From: Chara braunii
Taxonomy: Eukaryota > Streptophyta > Charophyceae > Charales > Characeae
DNA length: 30,375 nucleotides
Assembly (NCBI GenBank): GCA_003427395.1
Contig: BFEA01000404.1
Location: 1,361,115 to 1,391,489, forward strand
Direction of reading: 5' to 3'
The first letter of the stretch is position 1. Each line of letters starts with the position of its first letter. Both the position numbers and the translations under genes were made by a program. Below are positions 27,085 through 30,375 of the stretch, in pieces. The notes beneath the pieces were generated by a model. That model was not told the origin of the DNA, ran no database searches, and worked only from the letters and a program-made list of their open reading frames with translations.

Positions 27085-27235
27085 GTGGGATTGGGTACAC
27101 CTACAATTTTGCACAGGGGAAAAGCTGGGTACTATGCAAAGTTGAACGGCCTCCGGGTATAGATGCAAGTTCCTCGTTGGGACTGGGTATAACGGGTATT
27201 CCCATCTTTAAGTGGGGTACAGATGCAATTTTCCC
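27085..27235 (-). repeat. CTATACCC-type minisatellite, inverted copy
   Basis: Read on the - strand: AATTGCATCTGTACCCC, GGGAATACCCGTTATACCCAG, AACTTGCATCTATACCCGG, ACTTTGCATAGTACCCAG, AAATTGTAGGTGTACCC. These match the array at 23243-23450. Positions 26985-27085 hold nothing recognised. Confidence 0.65.
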
Positions 27236-27400
27236 TTTTTTTAATTATGGCTCCTTTCTATTAGTGGGGAGCATCACCTGCTGGAAACCGGGTCCACCGT
27301 CCCTGAATTGAGATTGAAATTCACTCATAATGTTTCCCCACATTACGGTCTAGGGACCCCTGACAGCATTGGTTGCTTCCCTGAGGAAGGATTGACTGTC
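27234..27400 (-). mobile_element. Retroposon 3' end with two hairpins, copy 3
   Basis: T-run (27234-27241), GCTCC-GGAGC (27250-27272) and TGCTGGA-AACCGGG-TCCACCG (27279-27299, one mismatch) follow the order seen in copies 1 and 2. Sequence to about 27395 (ATTGAGATTGAAATT, AGCATTGGTTGC, GAGGAAGGATTG) aligns with copy 2. Confidence 0.6.
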
Positions 27401-27432
27401 AATCATGCCCACACCATTTGCGAACTCCCATC

Positions 27433-27658
27433 TTAAACTACCAGTATTTCCGAGACACTTTTCTCCGGGGCTGGAAACGCCCTGCACGCCCAAAAAAAAC
27501 GAACCGTTGAGAGCCTCCCTTTGGCTGGTGCGGCCAGCCATTTTGCTCTGGACGCCGAGACCCAAAAGTTGCGGCTCCATGCACGCCGTTGCGGCTCCAT
27601 GCACGCCGGGACTTTGAAAAAATGGCAAAAATGGCCGGGAAACGTAGTGGTGGTTTAA
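27433..27658. mobile_element. TTAA-bounded small element, copy 5
   Basis: It starts TTAAACTACCAGTATTTCC and ends GGGAAACGTAGTGGTGGTTTAA. It has a 20-bp tandem duplication inside (TTGCGGCTCCATGCACGCCG, 27569-27608). The base sequence GTTTAAAC-ACC follows directly, as after copy 3, so a second element may have been lost here. Confidence 0.7.
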
Positions 27659-27788
27659 AGTTTAAACACCTAATCTCCTAGTGAGAAAAAAAGAACACTC
27701 CAAAGTCAGCCCCAAGAGAAGAGAAGGACAGTCCGGCAAGACTGCCAACCCATGAGAGTGTAAAGAAAGACCCTTACTGAACACAGTT

Positions 27789-28358
27789 TTGGAACTGTGT
27801 GGTGTTCTACACTCCTATCTGCTATCTACTATGTTGTCTAAGTTGACCACATCCTGCTCCTTGCCTCCTCCTCTTGCCTGGCATTCCTCCGAGACTCCTT
27901 CCCTGCATCCTTTATCTTGTCCTATTAGTCTTACGAATCTTATCAGATGTGATGCCTGTCTACTGGGCCAGCTTTTTTACGTAAGCAATGCCCCAAATTC
28001 ATTTTGTTCTCCCGAAGGCCGATTAGGCAGTTGCCTCATAGCTGGCTCGGAATTGTGCCAGTCCTTCTACCGCAGTTGTAATCCTGTAATGGCAGCGACT
28101 TCGCCCTGGGCCAACTGGTTGCAGCTATACTTGGTGGTGCCCTCTGTTCCCTTTCAGGATGCCGCTGAATCATGGCCTTTGCCTGTTTCCTTTGCATGTA
28201 ATCTAACTCCTCTTGGAGCTCTCCTTGCCAACCACCTGGTAAGTATCTCCCAACTTCTCTCACGGCCTTCCTCGCTGTCGCAAGGACCACCTCTGTCCGA
28301 TTGCCACCTCTACTATACAAGGCACCCAACCAGCTATGGCACCTGGATTTCCTTCTAA
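27789..28358 (+). CDS. Unassigned ORF, 189 aa, doubtful
   Basis: The longest + strand frame outside repeats. The product is Leu/Ser/Pro/Cys-rich with no motif that I recognise and no promoter signal in front. On the opposite strand, 28368-28036 gives a 110-aa charged product (REVGRYLPGGWQGELQEELD) that looks more protein-like, and reading it further across a stop stays Lys/Arg/Glu-rich. The sense of any old coding is therefore unclear and the - strand may be the original one. I cannot assign a family. Confidence 0.2.
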   Translation: MELCGVLHSYLLSTMLSKLTTSCSLPPPLAWHSSETPSLHPLSCPISLTNLIRCDACLLGQLFYVSNAPNSFCSPEGRLGSCLIAGSELCQSFYRSCNPVMAATSPWANWLQLYLVVPSVPFQDAAESWPLPVSFACNLTPLGALLANHLVSISQLLSRPSSLSQGPPLSDCHLYYTRHPTSYGTWISF

Positions 28359-28739
28359 TGCCTACCACTATGGTGCAGGCGACTGCACAGTCACCCCCCT
28401 TCCTACTTTAACGTGCATTGACCTAGAACTACGGCCTTGCGGCGCCCTGCCATCTAAATGTCCCCTTGACGTCCCCGACCTTGATTTATATACAGTGGCT
28501 GAGTATTCTTTGGGCCGGTAGGTACTGCTACTGTTTCCAGCTTCAGCCGAACCTATTGGGCCCAGCCTGTCTACCGGGTTCCCACCTGAGCCTCCCTGGT
28601 CTGTATCCTGTGGTGCAGGACCGAGGGCCCACCGTTCCTATACTGCCTGCTCTGAGGCCTCGGGGCCTTGCAGGTGACTGTTCGAGCTCAGATTGTGGCA
28701 ATCACTCGGTGATTGTGTAAAGACCGCATTGTGCCCATC

Positions 28740-29130
28740 AATTGGTGGCCGTTCACAGATCAAGAGTGTATTGTGAATCGTTGGCTGTTAGTCAGCATTG
28801 CAGTCTGACTGCTCGTCAACAGCACAATCTGTGACCTTTGGTGGCTGTTTGTCAGGAGTGCAATCAGGCTGTCTGTGTCCTTTCAGTAGGTGCTTCTAAA
28901 TAGTGAAATCTATGACCTTTCCGTGACTGCTCATCAATACTGCAATGTGACTTCTCGTCAGCAGCTAAACTGTGCCTTACATTGACTGGTTGCTAGCATG
29001 GCGATTTGTACGCTTTGGCGACTGCTTGTCAGAAGTGCAATCTGTGACCATTCGCTGAGTGCTCATCACCAGGTCAATCAGTGATTCGAGGATGACTGTT
29101 TATGATGTGATTAAGTTCGTTCAGTCGATG
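28740..29130. repeat. Diverged minisatellite, about 37-45 bp
   Basis: Loose units recur: CAATCTGTGACCTTTGGTGG, CTGYTYGTCAGNAGTGCAAT. Anchor words GTGACCTTT/GTGTCCTTT/ATGACCTTT/GTGACCATT lie at 28831, 28875, 28912 and 29044, and GACTGCTYRTCA at 28807, 28925 and 29020. Spacing is irregular, unlike the 26- and 50-bp arrays. Confidence 0.6.
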
Positions 29131-29500
29131 CTGTAAGTGTGACTGATATACATCTAACCAAGCTGTGAGCAACAAGAGGCAGTTCGGCAAGTCTCCAGAC
29201 TAGTATATGAAACAAGTCAAACGTGTGTCTGTGCCCAGATCTGGTTGGATGCTAACGACAAAGCCAGTTTCAACATCTGAGGGTATGCTCACAGCTGTTC
29301 TTTCCCGGTCCTGTCTGTGTAGCAGTGGCGTATACCTCCCCCCCCATCCCCCCTCCTAATATGGAAACAGTAGAGATTTCGCCATGTCCACCAACTTGTC
29401 CGCATGACCTGGACAGGATAGAGTCAACTCCCGATGACGTGTTGGTAATCAAAACCGATGCATAGGCATGGCCAGTGGCGCTTGGCCCTTGCTCTGTACC
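29131..29500. other. Unrecognised spacer
   Basis: No gene or repeat recognised. There is a C-rich run at 29338-29357. Confidence 0.4.
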
Positions 29501-29506
29501 TCAAGC

Positions 29507-29704
29507 TTAAACCACGAGTACTTCGCCCAGCTTGAAAGACAAATATGCGGCTCGTACATGGCCGCAACTTTCGGGGGTCGGGGTACCGGACCAAAATGTT
29601 TGGTGGCGCCAGCCAAAATGAGGCGCGCACCGGTCCCTTTTTTTGGGCGCGCAGGGCATTTTCAGGCTCAGCTTCAATAGCTGGGCAAAGCACTGGTGGT
29701 TTTA
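29507..29704. mobile_element. TTAA-bounded small element, copy 6
   Basis: It starts TTAAACCACGAGTACTTCGCCCAGC and ends GCTGGGCAAAGCACTGGTGGTTTTAT. The inverted repeat is about 25 bp with mismatches, and the right TTAA has decayed to TTTT/TTAT. The inside is GC-rich with GGGGGTCGGGG and AAAATG words. Confidence 0.7.
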
Positions 29705-29881
29705 TATGTCCTATTACGGGTGGCCCCTAGATGGCCCTTGCTGTTAGTGTGTGCATGTTGGGTCCTTGACTGGGTAATTGCCCTTGCTTGTAGAGGAATT
29801 CAAGTCTTCTTAACAAAAAATATTTTGCTAGGGGCTAATCCCTCTTGGTTGTAGAGGAATCCAAAAATGTGATTTTGCTAT

Positions 29882-29956
29882 GGAGCACTCTTGAGAATTG
29901 GACTCAGGACCCCTCTCACGCCCGAGAGTGAGAATCAACCAGTAGACCACATGCCC
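29882..29956 (-). pseudogene. Degenerate tRNA-Pro copy (8-nt anticodon loop)
   Basis: On the - strand it follows tRNA-Pro but has an anticodon loop of 8 nt (CTCAC-TCTCGGGC-GTGAG), a mismatched acceptor base and a changed T-loop (GAGTCCAATTC). It is 35 nt downstream of the tRNA at 29992-30063. The first T-run after both is 15 nt further (AAAAA on the + strand at 29863-29867). Confidence 0.75.
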
Positions 29957-29991
29957 TAATAGTCAGCCATGCCCTGATAGTCAGCCATATG

Positions 29992-30063
29992 GGGGCACTC
30001 CGAGAATCGAACTCGGGACCTCTCGCACCCGAAGCGAGAATCATACCACTAGACCAAGTGCCC
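29992..30063 (-). tRNA. tRNA-Pro (anticodon CGG), copy 3
   Basis: Identical to the genes at 2703 and 2975: complete 72 nt, all stems paired, anticodon CGG, discriminator C. No T-run separates it from the tRNA-like copy at 29956-29882, so a primary transcript could contain both. Confidence 0.95.
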
Positions 30064-30098
30064 TGATTGGCAATGGTGCAGACGGCTGATCACATCGG

Positions 30099-30154
30099 AG
30101 GGCCCTCCGAGAATCGAACTCGGGACCTCTCGCCCCCGAAGGGAGAATCATACC
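30099..30154 (-). pseudogene. 5'-truncated tRNA-Pro copy
   Basis: It keeps TATGATTCTC, anticodon region with CGG, and the perfect T-arm GTCCCGAGTTCGATTCTCGG. It lacks the acceptor 5' strand and D-arm. The anticodon stem has changes (CTCCC against GCGAG). The cut coincides with the boundary of the 324-bp tandem unit. Confidence 0.75.
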
Positions 30155-30205
30155 TGGGCTAATCCCTCTTGGTTGTAGAGGAATCCAAAAATGGGTTTTT
30201 GGTAT

Positions 30206-30276
30206 GGGGCACTCTTGAGAACCGGACTCAGGACCTCTCGCACCCGAGAGCGAGAATCATACCAGACCACATGTCC
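30206..30276 (-). pseudogene. Degenerate tRNA-Pro copy, second unit
   Basis: Counterpart of 29882-29956. The anticodon stem is CTCGC/GCGAG with the same 8-nt loop (TCTCGGGT). The D-arm is 3 nt shorter and the T-loop changed (GAGTCCGGTTC). A T-run lies 14 nt downstream (AAAAA on + at 30187-30191). Confidence 0.75.
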
Positions 30277-30298
30277 TGACAGTCAGCCATATCATTTG

Positions 30299-30370
30299 GG
30301 GGCACTCCGAGAATCGAACTCGGGACCTCTCGCACCCGAAGCGAGAATCATACCACTAGACCAAGTGCCC
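30299..30370 (-). tRNA. tRNA-Pro (anticodon CGG), copy 4
   Basis: Fourth identical 72-nt tRNA-Pro(CGG). It lies 22 nt upstream (on the - strand) of the tRNA-like copy at 30276-30206, without a T-run between them. Its upstream flank is cut by the window end. Confidence 0.95.
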
Positions 30371-30375
30371 TGAAT

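Larger units (their letters stand above)
29832..30375. repeat. Tandem duplication of about 324 bp holding tRNA-Pro genes
   Basis: GGGCTAATCCCTCTTGGTTG and the following TAGAGGAATCCAAAAATG occur at 29832 and 30156. Each unit continues with a degenerate tRNA-like copy, AGTCAGCCATAT, and a good tRNA-Pro(CGG). The second unit runs to the window end. Unit 1 also contains the truncated copy at 30099-30154. Confidence 0.9.

Noticed and set aside
1-30375. CRISPR array, operon or bacterial gene system
   Set aside because: Regular arrays exist, but units are contiguous minisatellites without unique spacers. The tRNA type, U2 snRNA, LINEs and A-tails are eukaryotic.

Overview
The window reads as nuclear, repeat-rich intergenic DNA of a large eukaryotic genome. 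It holds no protein-coding gene that I can call intact. The U2 snRNA-derived sequence at 2045-2349 begins ATACCTTT and the Pro tRNA genes are of plant type, so I infer a green-lineage organism. A streptophyte alga or early land plant with many LINEs, SINE-like copies and short tandem duplications would fit, but the species is not decided by what I can see. Single n characters at four places suggest a draft assembly.

Left end (1-3050): a tRNA-Pro neighbourhood. One good tRNA-Pro(AGG) lies on the + strand between two degenerate copies, one of them split by an A-tract. Two good tRNA-Pro(CGG) genes lie on the - strand inside a duplicated block. Between the two groups sits a stack of retroposons: two SINE-like copies with A-tails, then a U2 snRNA retropseudogene that was itself hit by another A-tailed retroposon.

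3050-9000: mostly unrecognised sequence with two long-armed foldback MITEs (5773-5975, 6552-6664), a pair of head-to-tail small elements with TTAA-ACCACCAGTAC ends, a retroposon tail with conserved hairpins, and a higher-order tandem repeat. 9000-14800: satellite and minisatellite country, with arrays of about 156-180, 26, 52 and 50 bp periods and CT/AC microsatellites. 14900-15960: AT-rich DNA followed by TATA, poly(A)-signal and strong hairpin motifs around an unassigned ORF. 16866-18768: a possible 1.9 kb DNA transposon. 18885-20576: the 3' part of a LINE on the + strand, cut by a 522 bp insertion. 21262-21420: the terminus of a probable Penelope-like element with a hammerhead-ribozyme-like core on the - strand. 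24100-26985: a decayed LINE on the - strand that keeps recognisable reverse-transcriptase motifs.

Right end (29830-30375): a second tRNA-Pro(CGG) cluster in a tandem duplication of about 320 bp. Each real tRNA is followed by a degenerate tRNA-like copy before the first T-run.

The only likely functional products are the five tRNA-Pro genes. The rest is a record of insertion (often nested) and of unusually frequent short tandem duplication.
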